Shown here: in pieces, positions 15,370-24,522 of the stretch
How the letters are laid out: every line of letters starts with the position of its first letter
Position numbering within the stretch: position 1 is the first letter of the stretch
Assembly: GCF_900142605.1 (NCBI RefSeq)
Contig: NZ_FRBL01000001.1
Span: forward strand, 868,001-932,000
Direction: 5' to 3'
Length of the DNA stretch: 64,000 bases
Source of the DNA: Chitinophaga jiangningensis
Lineage (GTDB): Bacteria > Bacteroidota > Bacteroidia > Chitinophagales > Chitinophagaceae
Made by a program: the position numbers and the translations under genes
Notes under the pieces: generated by a model
Seen by the model: the letters and a program-made list of their open reading frames with translations, nothing else
What the model was told of the DNA's origin: nothing
Database searches by the model: none

Positions 15370-17745
15370 TTATTCTGATTTCAGACTTTTCAGTGGTTGC
15401 TGTGATGCAGCCCGGAGTACCTGTAAGCTTACCGCAATGAGGGATAGCGTTATAGTTACTACCGCAGAAATGCCGAACATCCACCAGGCCATGGCGGTTC
15501 TATAGCTATAATTCAGCAGCCAGTTGTGCATAAAATAATAAGCAGCTGCGAAAGCCAGCGGTGTTGCTATCAGAAGTAATGCTGCAAAATCACCGGACAA
15601 TAACCGCCATATACTAAAAATACTGGCGCCTAATACTCTTCGGATGCCCATTTCTTTGGTACGCTGCTCCACCATATAAGCCGCCATACCGTACAGGCCA
15701 ATAGCGCAGATAAATATTGCCAGGCAGGAAAATATCCCTACCAACTTACAAAAGCGTTGTTCTGCCCCAAATTTTACCTGGTAATCCCGGTCTACGAAAC
15801 TGTAATCAAATGAATCGTTAGGGTTCACTTCCTTAAAAATGGATTCAACTTTTGCCATGGCTGTACTTACGCTCATTTCCGGGTTTATTCGCACCAGGAT
15901 CTGGGTACCCGGATCATTTGATATATGATAAAATGCAGGCCGGACGGGCTCGAAAGGTGACTCTGCTACTACATCTTTCACAACGCCTATGATATGATAG
16001 GCTTCGTTGTCCCACGTAACCACGGCACCGACGGTTTCCTTCAGTCCCATATACTTTGCCGCCATTTCGTTAATCACAAATGCGTTGGAGTCGCTGGCAT
16101 AAGCTTTTGAAAAATCCCTGCCGGCCACAAACTGCCAGCCTACCGTTTTACCATAATCGTGGGAAACGCCTTCGTTAGGGAAATCCAGTGCCACTGATTC
16201 ATTTTTGCCAGGCCAGTGAAAGCCGCTGTTTGTATTCCATACCGAAGTAACAGGACTCCAGGCTTCCGCTGTGGCCACGGCTGCATTGGATTCCAGCAGC
16301 CTGCGTTTTAACAGCTCAAAATGAGTATGCAATACATTGGTGTGCACCTGTACGGTAATCAGTCCATTGCTATTGTAGCCTAAAGGCCGCTCTGCGCCCA
16401 GCTTTACCTGTCTGTAAACTACCAGCGTGGCGATCAGCAGTACCATCGCAATGGTGAACTGCGTAACGATCAGCACTTTTCTTGGGCCAATGGCGGCTTT
16501 TCCAGCCCGGAAGGTACCTTTCAATACATTTATAGGCCTGAAGGAAGAGAGATACATGGCAGGATAGCTTCCCGCCAGTAAGGCAACGCCTACGCTAAAA
16601 ACTACTGTAAAACCCCAGAAATAACCACTACTCCATGGCATTACTATCTCTTTATAACTAATACTATTGAAAACCGGCAATAGTGCCTGTATCACCAATA
16701 TTGACAGCACCATAGTGATGGTGGTAAGCAGCAGGGCCTCTATAAAAAACTGAAGGATCAGTTGCCGGCGGCGGGAACCTATAGCCTTGCGCACACCTAC
16801 TTCCCTGGCCCTTGTCTCTGACCTTGCCGTACTCAGGTTCATGAAATTAATGCAGGCCAGTAGTAAGATGAAAAAGCCGCTGATACCCAATAGCCAGAGG
16901 TATTGGATCTGGCCGCCGCTATTAACGCCGTTGGAAAACTCGTTATAAAGATGCCATTTCCCCATAGGATGCAGGAATACTTCTGCATGAAAAATTTTCT
17001 CTTCTGCACGCACATGGTTGTACTTCACATCTTTGATAACCGCTGACACCTGTTCCATGGTGGTATTGGGAGCAATCTGCACAAACACCCTGTTGGAGTT
17101 GGCACGCCAGGGATTATCGCTCAGTTCAAGCTGTTGTAAACTGGCATATTTTTGCCAGGGCATGATGAATTTCACCCCTGCAAATGCACTGCTGGAAGGG
17201 AAATCAGGGTAAACACCTGTTACTTTCGCGGGCTGATCGCCATCCACTATCATGGTTTTATTCAGCGGATCTTCGTGCCCGAAACAGGCTTTAGCTGTGG
17301 ATGCTGCCAGCAGGATGCTATTGGGGTCTGAGAGGTCTTTACTGCCGGTTACCTGTACCTGTAGCATATCGGGTAATCCCTGCTCGCAATAAATACCAGT
17401 GTTACTGAGATGTTTATTACCTACAGTGAGTACATGCGTCTGATCCCAGGTGGCGAGGGCCACCTGCTGGAAATAGCTGCCATAATCGCTGCGCAGTGTA
17501 GCTGCCATCGGAAAGGGCATATTATTACCTACCCCTATGCTGCCATTGGCGGTGGTCCGCTGATAGAGCTGCGCAATCCTTGGATAGTTATTAAACTGTT
17601 TGTTGTAACTCCATTCATCCACCATCCAGAAACCAATGAGCAATACCGTAACGATGCCGGAAGCCAGACCGGCAATGTTAATGACTGTATACACCTTATG
17701 TTTAAGGAGATTCCGGAACGCTATTTTAAAATAGTTTTTCAGCAT
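15370..17745 (-). CDS. ABC transporter permease, FtsX/MacB type
   Basis: A 791-residue inner-membrane protein with two repeats, each a large periplasmic MacB-PCD domain followed by an FtsX-type membrane domain. It begins MLKNYFKIAFRNLLKHKVYTV, a hallmark of these Bacteroidota permeases. Two FtsX cores are seen, one around ARTEARAREVGVRKAIGSRR-like SETRAREVGVRKAIGS and one around RTKEMGIRRVLGAS. Such proteins transmit mechanical force to export peptides, lipoproteins or toxins. No ATPase gene is adjacent, so it must use one encoded elsewhere. Confidence 0.92.
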   Translation of the reverse strand: MLKNYFKIAFRNLLKHKVYTVINIAGLASGIVTVLLIGFWMVDEWSYNKQFNNYPRIAQLYQRTTANGSIGVGNNMPFPMAATLRSDYGSYFQQVALATWDQTHVLTVGNKHLSNTGIYCEQGLPDMLQVQVTGSKDLSDPNSILLAASTAKACFGHEDPLNKTMIVDGDQPAKVTGVYPDFPSSSAFAGVKFIMPWQKYASLQQLELSDNPWRANSNRVFVQIAPNTTMEQVSAVIKDVKYNHVRAEEKIFHAEVFLHPMGKWHLYNEFSNGVNSGGQIQYLWLLGISGFFILLLACINFMNLSTARSETRAREVGVRKAIGSRRRQLILQFFIEALLLTTITMVLSILVIQALLPVFNSISYKEIVMPWSSGYFWGFTVVFSVGVALLAGSYPAMYLSSFRPINVLKGTFRAGKAAIGPRKVLIVTQFTIAMVLLIATLVVYRQVKLGAERPLGYNSNGLITVQVHTNVLHTHFELLKRRLLESNAAVATAEAWSPVTSVWNTNSGFHWPGKNESVALDFPNEGVSHDYGKTVGWQFVAGRDFSKAYASDSNAFVINEMAAKYMGLKETVGAVVTWDNEAYHIIGVVKDVVAESPFEPVRPAFYHISNDPGTQILVRINPEMSVSTAMAKVESIFKEVNPNDSFDYSFVDRDYQVKFGAEQRFCKLVGIFSCLAIFICAIGLYGMAAYMVEQRTKEMGIRRVLGASIFSIWRLLSGDFAALLLIATPLAFAAAYYFMHNWLLNYSYRTAMAWWMFGISAVVTITLSLIAVSLQVLRAASQQPLKSLKSE

Positions 17746-17880
17746 GAAAGGTGGTATTTATGGTCGACACCTACCTAAAAGCAGACCAAAATCTTAAGGC
17801 ATTGAATGTCAAATTATTCAATAGAGAATCAGTTTTGCAAATGTCCGGATTAGGACGGTAGGGTGTCCGGATTCAGGGGA

Positions 17881-17921
17881 AACAACACAGCCGGTTGCTG
17901 TGCAACCGGCTGTGTTGTTTT
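17881..17921 (-). terminator. hairpin terminator downstream of scpB
   Basis: A perfect 18-bp stem centred on a TGT loop (arms 17881-17898 and 17902-17919). T runs are short on both sides, so it may work in either direction; scpB is the gene whose 3' end faces it. Confidence 0.7.
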
Positions 17922-17958
17922 TAGTTTCAACAGGGCGTGTATTCGTCCCCGTTAGACT

Positions 17959-19182
17959 TTATTTTTTATCAAGGTCATTTTCATCTGCGTCGTCCGTATC
18001 TGTGCCAGGGAAGTCATCCAGGTTGTCCTGATCGTCTTCCAGGCCCTGTTCTTCGTCCTCGTCATCGTCTTCCTCCTCCTCATCATCCTCATCATCCTCA
18101 TCATCATCGTCGTCATCGTCGTCATCATCATCCTCATCAACATCATCGTCATCATCTTCTTCCTCATCCTCATTATCATCATTATCCTCATCTCCTTCCT
18201 CCTCTTCATCATCATTATCATCGTCATCTTCTTCCTCCTCTTCCTCCTCCGCTTCCTCCTGAGATGCTGTTACATCTTCTTCATCAAAGCTATCCCGAAT
18301 AATTTCATCATCCGGTTCTGCGTCTTCATCTTCGGAGGCGCCATCGCGTTCCTCTTCTTCGGCCTGGCGGAGGAAGCTATCGAAATGGATGATTTCATCA
18401 TCTGGTTCGGCTTCTTCATCTTCGGAGGCGGGAATATTTTCTTCTTCGTCCGACATGAGGTGGAAATCGGAGCGTGGGCTGGTGGTGTTGAGGTCGTCGA
18501 GCTGGTGATCCGGATCGAGGAGTTCACCATCTTCAGACACCATCATGGTATGCCCGTTCACCACGGCTTCTGTACGGTCGCCGCGGCCGATGGTGGCGGT
18601 TTCATCATTGATGAGGGTAGGTTGTACCATTTCCTCATCGAAGAGTTCTTTGAGTTTTGGCAGATCGGCGGGGGAGTTGATGCCGAAATAGTCCATAAAT
18701 GTGCGTGACACTGCATAGAGCAGTGGTTTTCCCGGCAGGTCTTCGCTGCGGCCGCTGATTACGATCAGTTCTTTTTCCAGTAGTTTCTGGATAGAGTAAT
18801 CGGTACTTACGCCGCGGATATATTCGATTTCACCCTTGGAAATGGGCTGGCGGTAAGCGATGATAGCGAGTGTTTCCAGTGCGGCGGTCGACAATCGTTT
18901 GAGGAACTTGTCGCCGTTCAGCTGGGCCACTGTTTGATAATAATCTTTTTTGGTAAGAAACTGATAGCCACCACCACTGCTTCTTACTTCAAACGCGTAA
19001 AACTCCGAGCTATACTTTTCTTTAATGGCTTCAATGGCGGCTTCCACCTGATCCAGGGTTGCGCGATCTTCCAGGAATGCCAGTGCATTGTTCAATAAAT
19101 CCAGGATTTCCAGCGCGGGCAGTGGCCTGTCGGCAGCAAAAATGAGTGCTTCCACGTGCGGAATGATCTGAGATATTTCCAT
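17959..19182 (-). CDS. scpB: segregation and condensation protein B with a long acidic tail
   Basis: Partner of SMC and ScpA in the condensin complex that compacts and segregates the chromosome. Residues 1-185 form the two winged-helix domains, with LSTAALETLAIIAYRQPISK and EYIRGVSTDYSIQKLLEKELI as clear matches. Ordinary ScpB proteins stop near 180-200 residues. This one continues for about 220 more, almost all Asp and Glu with some Asn, Ser and Thr, including an uninterrupted run of 11 Asp. The underlying DNA is a GAT/GAC/GAA repeat prone to length change. scpA is not adjacent. Confidence 0.92.
   Translation of the reverse strand: MEISQIIPHVEALIFAADRPLPALEILDLLNNALAFLEDRATLDQVEAAIEAIKEKYSSEFYAFEVRSSGGGYQFLTKKDYYQTVAQLNGDKFLKRLSTAALETLAIIAYRQPISKGEIEYIRGVSTDYSIQKLLEKELIVISGRSEDLPGKPLLYAVSRTFMDYFGINSPADLPKLKELFDEEMVQPTLINDETATIGRGDRTEAVVNGHTMMVSEDGELLDPDHQLDDLNTTSPRSDFHLMSDEEENIPASEDEEAEPDDEIIHFDSFLRQAEEEERDGASEDEDAEPDDEIIRDSFDEEDVTASQEEAEEEEEEEDDDDNDDEEEEGDEDNDDNEDEEEDDDDDVDEDDDDDDDDDDDEDDEDDEEEEDDDEDEEQGLEDDQDNLDDFPGTDTDDADENDLDKK
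18050..18290. repeat. low-complexity GAT/GAC/GAA trinucleotide tract inside scpB
   Basis: The plus strand reads as repeated ATC, GTC and TTC/CTC codon-sized units, encoding the Asp/Glu tail on the minus strand. Imperfect trinucleotide repeats of this length usually vary between strains. Confidence 0.85.
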
Positions 19183-19210
19183 AAAATTATTGTACGGGTG
19201 GCGGTTATAA

Positions 19211-19253
19211 GAAAAAGGTCAAAGACCGAAAATACCGTCTTTGACCCTTTTCT
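19211..19253 (-). terminator. intrinsic terminator after atpG
   Basis: GGTCAAAGAC and GTCTTTGACC pair around a ten-base loop; on the minus strand the stem ends in a T run. Confidence 0.85.
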
Positions 19254-19305
19254 GAAAAATTTATTATTCAGTTGCTGATAAACTTTGAATAACGCTGAAA
19301 TCTTA

Positions 19306-20187
19306 TCAACCAGCGAGTGCGGCGGCACCACTAACGATCTCGGTGAGCTCGGTGGTAATGGCTGCCTGACGTGCACGGTTATAGGAGATTTTCAGATTGC
19401 GCAGCAATTCAGCGGCGTTTTCAGTTGCCTTATCCATAGCAGTCATACGGGCACCGTGTTCGGAGGCGTGTGAATCCAGGATAGCTTTAAAGAACTGTGT
19501 GTTCAGGATTTTAGGCATCAGCTCTGCAATCAGTACATCTTTCTCTGGTTCGAAGATATAATCTGCTTTCAGCCCGTTATCATCCTGGTCAATTTTAGCG
19601 ATCGGCAGGAACTGCTCAGTCACATATTCCTGTACAGCTGCATTTTTAAATTCGCTGTACACAATTTCCACCGCATCGTAGGTACCATCGATAAAGCCAG
19701 TCATCGCAACTTCAGCAGCCTCTTTCACGTGTTCGAAGGTCAGACTACCGAACATTTGCCAGAAACGGTTATCAACTTTATAGCCGTTATTCAGGAAGTG
19801 CTCATAGCCTTTCTTACCGATAGGCATGATTTCAACATTTCCTTTCTCAAATTGTTCAGCGTACTTCTCACGAATGGTACGTTTTGCAGCTTTAATCAGG
19901 TTGGAGTTGAAAGCCCCGCACAGACCCCTGTCGGAAGTAATTACAACGATCAGCACTTTTTCAATCTCACGTTGAGCCGCCAGCGGGGTATTGATGTTAC
20001 CTTCGCTGTTGGTTACAATATTTTGTAACATTTCCTGCAGTTTCAGTGCATAAGGACGCATTAACAAAATAGCATCCTGGGCACGTTTCAACTTCGCAGC
20101 ACTTACCATTTTCATGGCTTTGGTGATCTGCTGACCAGATTGAATAGATTTGATTCGGTTACGAACTTCTTTAAGTTGTCCGGACAT
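19306..20187 (-). CDS. atpG: F-type ATP synthase gamma subunit
   Basis: Central rotor shaft of the F1 sector, coupling proton flow to ATP formation at the inner face of the membrane. The 293 residues match the family end to end: MSGQLKEVRNRIKSIQSGQQITKAMKMVSAAKL at the N-terminus in overlapping pieces, SDRGLCGAFNSNLIK in the middle and HGARMTAMDKATENAAELL plus YNRARQAAITTELTEIVSGA at the C-terminus. No other ATP synthase gene is near it; it has its own promoter and terminator. This split arrangement departs from the usual atpHAGD order. Confidence 0.96.
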   Translation of the reverse strand: MSGQLKEVRNRIKSIQSGQQITKAMKMVSAAKLKRAQDAILLMRPYALKLQEMLQNIVTNSEGNINTPLAAQREIEKVLIVVITSDRGLCGAFNSNLIKAAKRTIREKYAEQFEKGNVEIMPIGKKGYEHFLNNGYKVDNRFWQMFGSLTFEHVKEAAEVAMTGFIDGTYDAVEIVYSEFKNAAVQEYVTEQFLPIAKIDQDDNGLKADYIFEPEKDVLIAELMPKILNTQFFKAILDSHASEHGARMTAMDKATENAAELLRNLKISYNRARQAAITTELTEIVSGAAALAG

Positions 20188-20251
20188 ATAATTAAAATCG
20201 ATTACGAATTACAAATGAGTAAAATCCAAGGTCTGCCCCCGAATTTGGCTG

Positions 20252-20259
20252 CAAAGGTA
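20252..20259 (-). promoter_or_regulatory. -7 promoter element of atpG
   Basis: Minus-strand TACCTTTG, an exact TAnnTTTG match, about 65 bases before the atpG start. It indicates that atpG is transcribed on its own. Confidence 0.55.
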
Positions 20260-20350
20260 AGCATTGCAACCTTAATTTGAAAATCCGCAAAGAGATAATT
20301 TAAATTTTATTTACACAATTGATAATCAATTTGTTGTAGATAAAATTTTA

Positions 20351-20932
20351 TTATAGGGTGATGGTAGTACCCAACACCTGCAAAAATGCCGCGATCCAGG
20401 TATGATGGGCCGGCCAGGCTGGTGCTGTCACCAGCTTCCCGTCCACCACAGTTTCGGTTACATTCACATTTACATAAGTGCCACCAGCCGCTGTTACCTC
20501 CGGTGCTACCGCAGGATATGCTGTAAGTTTGCGGCCACGAACTACATCCGCCGCTGTTAATATCTGGATACCATGGCATACGGCAGCCACCGGCTTATCA
20601 TTTGTAAAAAAGTGTTTCACCAGCTCAAGTACATTTTTGTTGAGCCGCAGGTACTCCGGCGCACGGCCACCAGCAATCACCAATGCATCATAATCGGCCC
20701 CCGCCACGTCGTTAAAAGTTGCATTCAGCACAAAACCATGCCCCGGCTTCTCACTGTAGGTCTGGTCCCCCTCAAAATCGTGAATCGCCGTTTTTATCTT
20801 GTCCCCTGCCGCCTTATCCGGACATACAGCATGCACTTCATGACCAATCATCTGGAGCATCTGGAAGGGTACCATCGTTTCATAATCCTCTGCATAATCG
20901 CCGGTAAGCAGTAGTATTTTCTTTTGTGCCAT
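20351..20932 (-). CDS. DJ-1/PfpI family protein (class I glutamine amidotransferase-like)
   Basis: A 193-residue cytosolic protein of the DJ-1/ThiJ/PfpI superfamily, whose members act as glyoxalases, deglycases or stress chaperones. The nucleophile elbow AAVCHGIQIL holds the conserved Cys (about 118) followed by His, and YDALVIAGGRAPEYLR supplies the conserved Glu-containing loop nearby. VTAPAWPAHHTWIAAF near the end fits the family. No signal peptide. It is transcribed toward atpG but separated from it by an atpG promoter. Confidence 0.9.
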   Translation of the reverse strand: MAQKKILLLTGDYAEDYETMVPFQMLQMIGHEVHAVCPDKAAGDKIKTAIHDFEGDQTYSEKPGHGFVLNATFNDVAGADYDALVIAGGRAPEYLRLNKNVLELVKHFFTNDKPVAAVCHGIQILTAADVVRGRKLTAYPAVAPEVTAAGGTYVNVNVTETVVDGKLVTAPAWPAHHTWIAAFLQVLGTTITL

Positions 20933-21043
20933 GGTTTATTGAGTTTTTGTAAGAATTTTAAAAATGACCTTTTGAAGATAGTAAATTTCACCCAGCCTTA
21001 TTTCCGTTCACCAGCAGATTTAACATCTTTATAAAAAAGCCGG

Positions 21044-21083
21044 TTGCAATCGGTTGTAAAAGTCAGGATCATTTTATATTTTG
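21044..21083 (+). promoter_or_regulatory. LacI-type operator overlapping the promoter of the two-domain DUF1080 gene
   Basis: TTGCAATCGGTTGTAA (21044-21059) is a near-palindrome with the central CG of LacI/GalR operators. Its TTG (21054-21056) is also the -33 element, 18 bases before TATATTTTG (21075-21083). The same core, GCAATCGGTTG, lies in front of the Gfo/Idh/MocA gene at 29769-29780. Confidence 0.5.
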
Positions 21084-21106
21084 GGTCTCTCATTCCAGAA
21101 TTAGTT

Positions 21107-22483
21107 ATGAAAAAGATATTATTAGTATGTGGCAGTGTGTTACTCCTAACGGGTGCGCTGCAGGCTCAGAAAGCCTCGAAATCCGGATGGCAGGACCTTT
21201 TTAACGGAAAAGATCTTAAAGGCTGGAAACAGCTGGGTGGTAAGGCAATCTACACCGCCCGTAACGGCGAAATCGTGGGTACTACCGTGGTAAATACCCC
21301 AAACTCCTTCCTGGCAACTGAAAAGGATTATGGCGACTTCATCCTGGAGCTGGAATTTAAACTGGACAAGGAATTTAACTCTGGTATTCAGTTCCGCAGC
21401 CAGAGCCGCCCCGACTATAATAACGGCCGCGTATTCGGTTACCAGATGGAAATTGACCCGTCTGACCGTAAATGGAGCGGTGGTATTTATGAAGAAGGAC
21501 GCCGCGGATGGCAGTATCCAATGGAATACAACCCTGGCGGACAAAATGCCTTCAAAAAAACCGACTGGAACAAATACCGTATTGAGTGCCGCGGCAACGA
21601 AATCCGTACCTGGGTAAATGGTGTAGCTACCGCCCACCTGGTGGATACGGCCCTGCCTAAAGGCTTCATCGCCCTGCAGGTACACTCCATCGGTAAAGAC
21701 GGTGCCGACGCCGGCAAAGATATCAGATGGCGTAATGTCCGCATCATCGAAAACCCTTCTCCATCCCAATATTCCCCCTATGATAATATATATGTGGTAA
21801 ACAATGTGGTAAACACCGTATCCGCCCAGCAGAAAAAAAATGGTTTCCAGCTGCTGTGGGACGGTAAATCCTCCAAAGGATGGAGAGGCTACAACCAGAA
21901 AGGCTTCCCTGACAAAGGCTGGACTTATAACGACGGTACCATGACCATCCACAACAGCAATGGCGACGAGATGGGCAGCGGCGGCGATATCGTTACCGAA
22001 AAGGAATACAGCGCCTTCGAAGTGGAATTTGAATTTAAATTGACCAAAGGAGCCAACTCCGGCGTGAAATACTTCGTAAAAGAGTCATATGACACCAAAG
22101 GGAAATCTGCCATCGGGCTGGAATACCAGGTACTGGACGACGAAACCCATCCTGACGCCAAATTGGGAAGGGACGGAAACCGCACACTGGCGTCACTTTA
22201 CGATCTCATGACAAGAAAACAGGAAAAACGTGCCCTGCTACCCATTGGAGAATGGAACAAAGGTCGTATAATTGTGTATCCAAATAACCACGTTGAGCAT
22301 TGGTTGAACGGTTTTAAGGTGTTGGAATACGAAAGAGGCTCTCAGGCTTTCAAAGACCTGGTAGCTATCAGCAAATACAAAAATTGGAATAACTTTGGTC
22401 TGTGGCCGGAAGGTCGCTTACTTCTCCAGGATCACGGCAACGAGGTATCCTACAGGAGCTTAAGAATTAAAACTCTCAAATAA
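21107..22483 (+). CDS. secreted protein with two tandem DUF1080 domains
   Basis: A 458-residue exported protein. After a Sec signal peptide (MKKILLVCGSVLLLTGALQA) come two DUF1080 (3-keto-disaccharide hydrolase family) domains: about 25-225 (DLFNGKDLKGWKQLGG, NSGIQFRSQSRPDYNNG, GRRGWQYPMEYN) and about 250-458 (LLWDGKSSKGWRGYN, GANSGVKYFVKESYD, EWNKGRIIVYPNNHVEHWLNG). The ATG at 21107 gives the signal peptide; an upstream in-frame ATG does not. The family now includes enzymes acting on 3-oxidised glycosides. The fused domains may divide substrate binding and catalysis. A shared operator links it to the Gfo/Idh/MocA gene. Confidence 0.9.
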   Translation: MKKILLVCGSVLLLTGALQAQKASKSGWQDLFNGKDLKGWKQLGGKAIYTARNGEIVGTTVVNTPNSFLATEKDYGDFILELEFKLDKEFNSGIQFRSQSRPDYNNGRVFGYQMEIDPSDRKWSGGIYEEGRRGWQYPMEYNPGGQNAFKKTDWNKYRIECRGNEIRTWVNGVATAHLVDTALPKGFIALQVHSIGKDGADAGKDIRWRNVRIIENPSPSQYSPYDNIYVVNNVVNTVSAQQKKNGFQLLWDGKSSKGWRGYNQKGFPDKGWTYNDGTMTIHNSNGDEMGSGGDIVTEKEYSAFEVEFEFKLTKGANSGVKYFVKESYDTKGKSAIGLEYQVLDDETHPDAKLGRDGNRTLASLYDLMTRKQEKRALLPIGEWNKGRIIVYPNNHVEHWLNGFKVLEYERGSQAFKDLVAISKYKNWNNFGLWPEGRLLLQDHGNEVSYRSLRIKTLK

Positions 22484-22523
22484 AAATATTCATCTTTTTT
22501 TTCATTGTTCACTGTTCTAAATA

Positions 22524-22557
22524 AGCATTCCGATTCTTCGGAATGCTTTCTTTTTTT
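22524..22557 (+). terminator. intrinsic terminator after the two-domain DUF1080 gene
   Basis: GCATTCCGA / TCGGAATGC with a four-base loop, followed by a T-rich run. Confidence 0.88.
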
Positions 22558-22588
22558 AGTTAGATTTAATATCGTCTAAACACTTCTT

Positions 22589-24361
22589 ATGCGCATATCT
22601 AAGTACAAAGCAGGCCTGATCGCCCTCGCCGTATTATGTGCCGCTTCCTGTAAGCGGGCCGGCCGCGAGGAAACAGCCGAAAAACTAAAGGCCATTGCCT
22701 CCCGGTATTATGAGGAAAACATGGCCTTTAACCCTATCCAATCCACCTTCAACGGAGAAGACAAATATAACGGCGAACTCGCCATCGACATCAGCGATGA
22801 ATGGCGCCTCCGCGTAGACTCCTTCTGCGTACGTTTTCAACAGGAGCTGGCCGGCATCGACACCAATGTGCTCAGCAGCAACGACCGCATTACCTACGAT
22901 ATGCTGACCAGGGAGCTGGCCATTACCCGCGAAGGATTTACCTTTCATGATAACCTGATGCCGGTGCAGCAGTTTACCTGCCTGCCGCTTACGCTGGCGC
23001 AACTCGGCTCCGGCAGTGCCGCACAGCCATTTAAATCCCTGAAGGATTATAAAAACTTCATTCACCGTATGCAGCGCTTTGCAGTGTGGACCGATACCGC
23101 CATTGCAAACATGAAAAGGGGCATGGCTACCGGTTATCTGCTGCCACAGGCACTCGTGGTGAAAACCATCCCGCAGATGGCCGCCCTGGCGCAAAAAGAC
23201 TCATCCAATATTTATTTCGCACCGCTGAAATCTATTCCAGATACTATTACCGGTACCGAAAGAGCCCAGCTGGTGCTGGATTATACCGCTACAGTAAACG
23301 ATTACATCATTCCTTCGTACGCTAAGCTGCAGCAGTTCCTGGAAACGGAATACCTGCCTAAAGCCCGCGCCACCAGCGGCATCAACGGCGTACCGGATGG
23401 CAAAGCCTACTACAGCTACCTTATAAAATACTGGACTACCACCGCTAAAACACCAGATGAAATATTTGCACTCGGTGAGCAGGAAGTAGCACGCATTCGC
23501 GGGGAAATGGAGCAGATCAAGAACAGCACCGGGTTCCAGGGCGACCTCCCCGCTTTCTTTGAGTTTGTAAGAAACGATAAACAGTTCCGCATCTTCCGGA
23601 CACCGCAGGCAGTACTTGATTCCTTCAAGGCCATTGAAAATAAAATTATGCCCGGAGTGAAAAAAATGTATGGCCATCTCCCTAAAACAAAATTCGAAAT
23701 CCGCCAAACGGAAGCATTCCGTGCTGCTTCTGCCAGCGCGGAATATCAGCCTGGAAGCCCGGATGGCAGCCGCCCCGGCGTATTCTACGTGCCCATCCTC
23801 GATGCCACCAAATTTAGCTATGTAGGCATGGAATGCCTGTTCCTCCATGAAGCCATTCCAGGCCATCACTTCCAGTTTTCATTGCAGCAGGAAAACGACT
23901 CCCTGCCTAAATTCCGCCGCTTTGCCTGGATCGGTTCCTATGGCGAAGGATATGCACTTTATTGCGAAAGCCTGGGTAAGGAACTGGGATTGTACACCAA
24001 TCCTTATATGTACTTCGGGCGACTGAGTGATGAAATTCATCGGGCGATTCGTTTAGTCGTGGACGTAGGACTCCATACCAAAGGCTGGACCCGCGAGCAG
24101 GCGATCAAATACATGCTCGATAACGAACCTGTTTCCGAGCAGGAGGTAACCGCTGAAATCGAGCGCTACATGGCCATTCCGGGGCAGGCTCTCTCCTACA
24201 AAATAGGTGAAATCAAGATCCGTGATCTGCGCAATAAATACACGAAAGAATTAGGGAATAAGTTCCAGCTTTCTTCTTTCCACGATGAATTATTAAAAGA
24301 CGGTTGCGTACCGCTTTCCGTTCTTGATCTGAAAATGGAAAGGTGGTCAAAATCATTTTAA
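22589..24361 (+). CDS. DUF885 family lipoprotein, putative zinc peptidase
   Basis: A 590-residue lipoprotein: the signal peptide ends in a lipobox, CAASC, with Cys21 as the lipidation site. The body matches DUF885 proteins, thought to be metallopeptidases, with the hallmark LHEAIPGHHFQ around residue 420 (HExxxGHH-type metal site) and GSYGEGYALYCESLGKELG downstream, which supplies the third ligand. FSYVGMECLFLHE precedes the site. It is likely anchored in the periplasmic or outer membrane leaflet. It lies just after a terminator and appears to be a single-gene unit. Confidence 0.9.
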   Translation: MRISKYKAGLIALAVLCAASCKRAGREETAEKLKAIASRYYEENMAFNPIQSTFNGEDKYNGELAIDISDEWRLRVDSFCVRFQQELAGIDTNVLSSNDRITYDMLTRELAITREGFTFHDNLMPVQQFTCLPLTLAQLGSGSAAQPFKSLKDYKNFIHRMQRFAVWTDTAIANMKRGMATGYLLPQALVVKTIPQMAALAQKDSSNIYFAPLKSIPDTITGTERAQLVLDYTATVNDYIIPSYAKLQQFLETEYLPKARATSGINGVPDGKAYYSYLIKYWTTTAKTPDEIFALGEQEVARIRGEMEQIKNSTGFQGDLPAFFEFVRNDKQFRIFRTPQAVLDSFKAIENKIMPGVKKMYGHLPKTKFEIRQTEAFRAASASAEYQPGSPDGSRPGVFYVPILDATKFSYVGMECLFLHEAIPGHHFQFSLQQENDSLPKFRRFAWIGSYGEGYALYCESLGKELGLYTNPYMYFGRLSDEIHRAIRLVVDVGLHTKGWTREQAIKYMLDNEPVSEQEVTAEIERYMAIPGQALSYKIGEIKIRDLRNKYTKELGNKFQLSSFHDELLKDGCVPLSVLDLKMERWSKSF

Positions 24362-24368
24362 CAGAATT

Positions 24369-24403
24369 TTATGGAGAGATTTTACGAAAAAATCTCTCCA
24401 TAA
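24369..24403 (+). terminator. perfect hairpin after the DUF885 gene
   Basis: A perfect 15-bp stem (arms 24369-24383 and 24389-24403) with loop ACGAA. There is no long T run after it, so it may protect the 3' end rather than terminate by itself. Confidence 0.6.
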
Positions 24404-24482
24404 TGGAAATCATATCTCTCTATAAATCAAATAGATACGACTGCAAAAACGTTTAACCTTTAACTACCGGGATAACAATTGC

Positions 24483-24498
24483 TGGCATTGCTTTGGTA
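24483..24498 (+). promoter_or_regulatory. sigma-54-like promoter, copy 1
   Basis: TGGCATTGCTTTGGTA keeps the -24 GG with N10 to a -12 GT in place of GC. The -12 position lies 26 bases before the ATG, exactly as in copy 2 at 26145-26160. Confidence 0.45.
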
Positions 24499-24522
24499 TT
24501 ATGTAAGTCAAACCGATAGTAT

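Noticed and set aside
17937..18302. His/Pro-rich plus-strand frame
   Set aside because: It is the other strand of the Asp/Glu codon tract of scpB; the composition reflects repeat DNA, not a gene.
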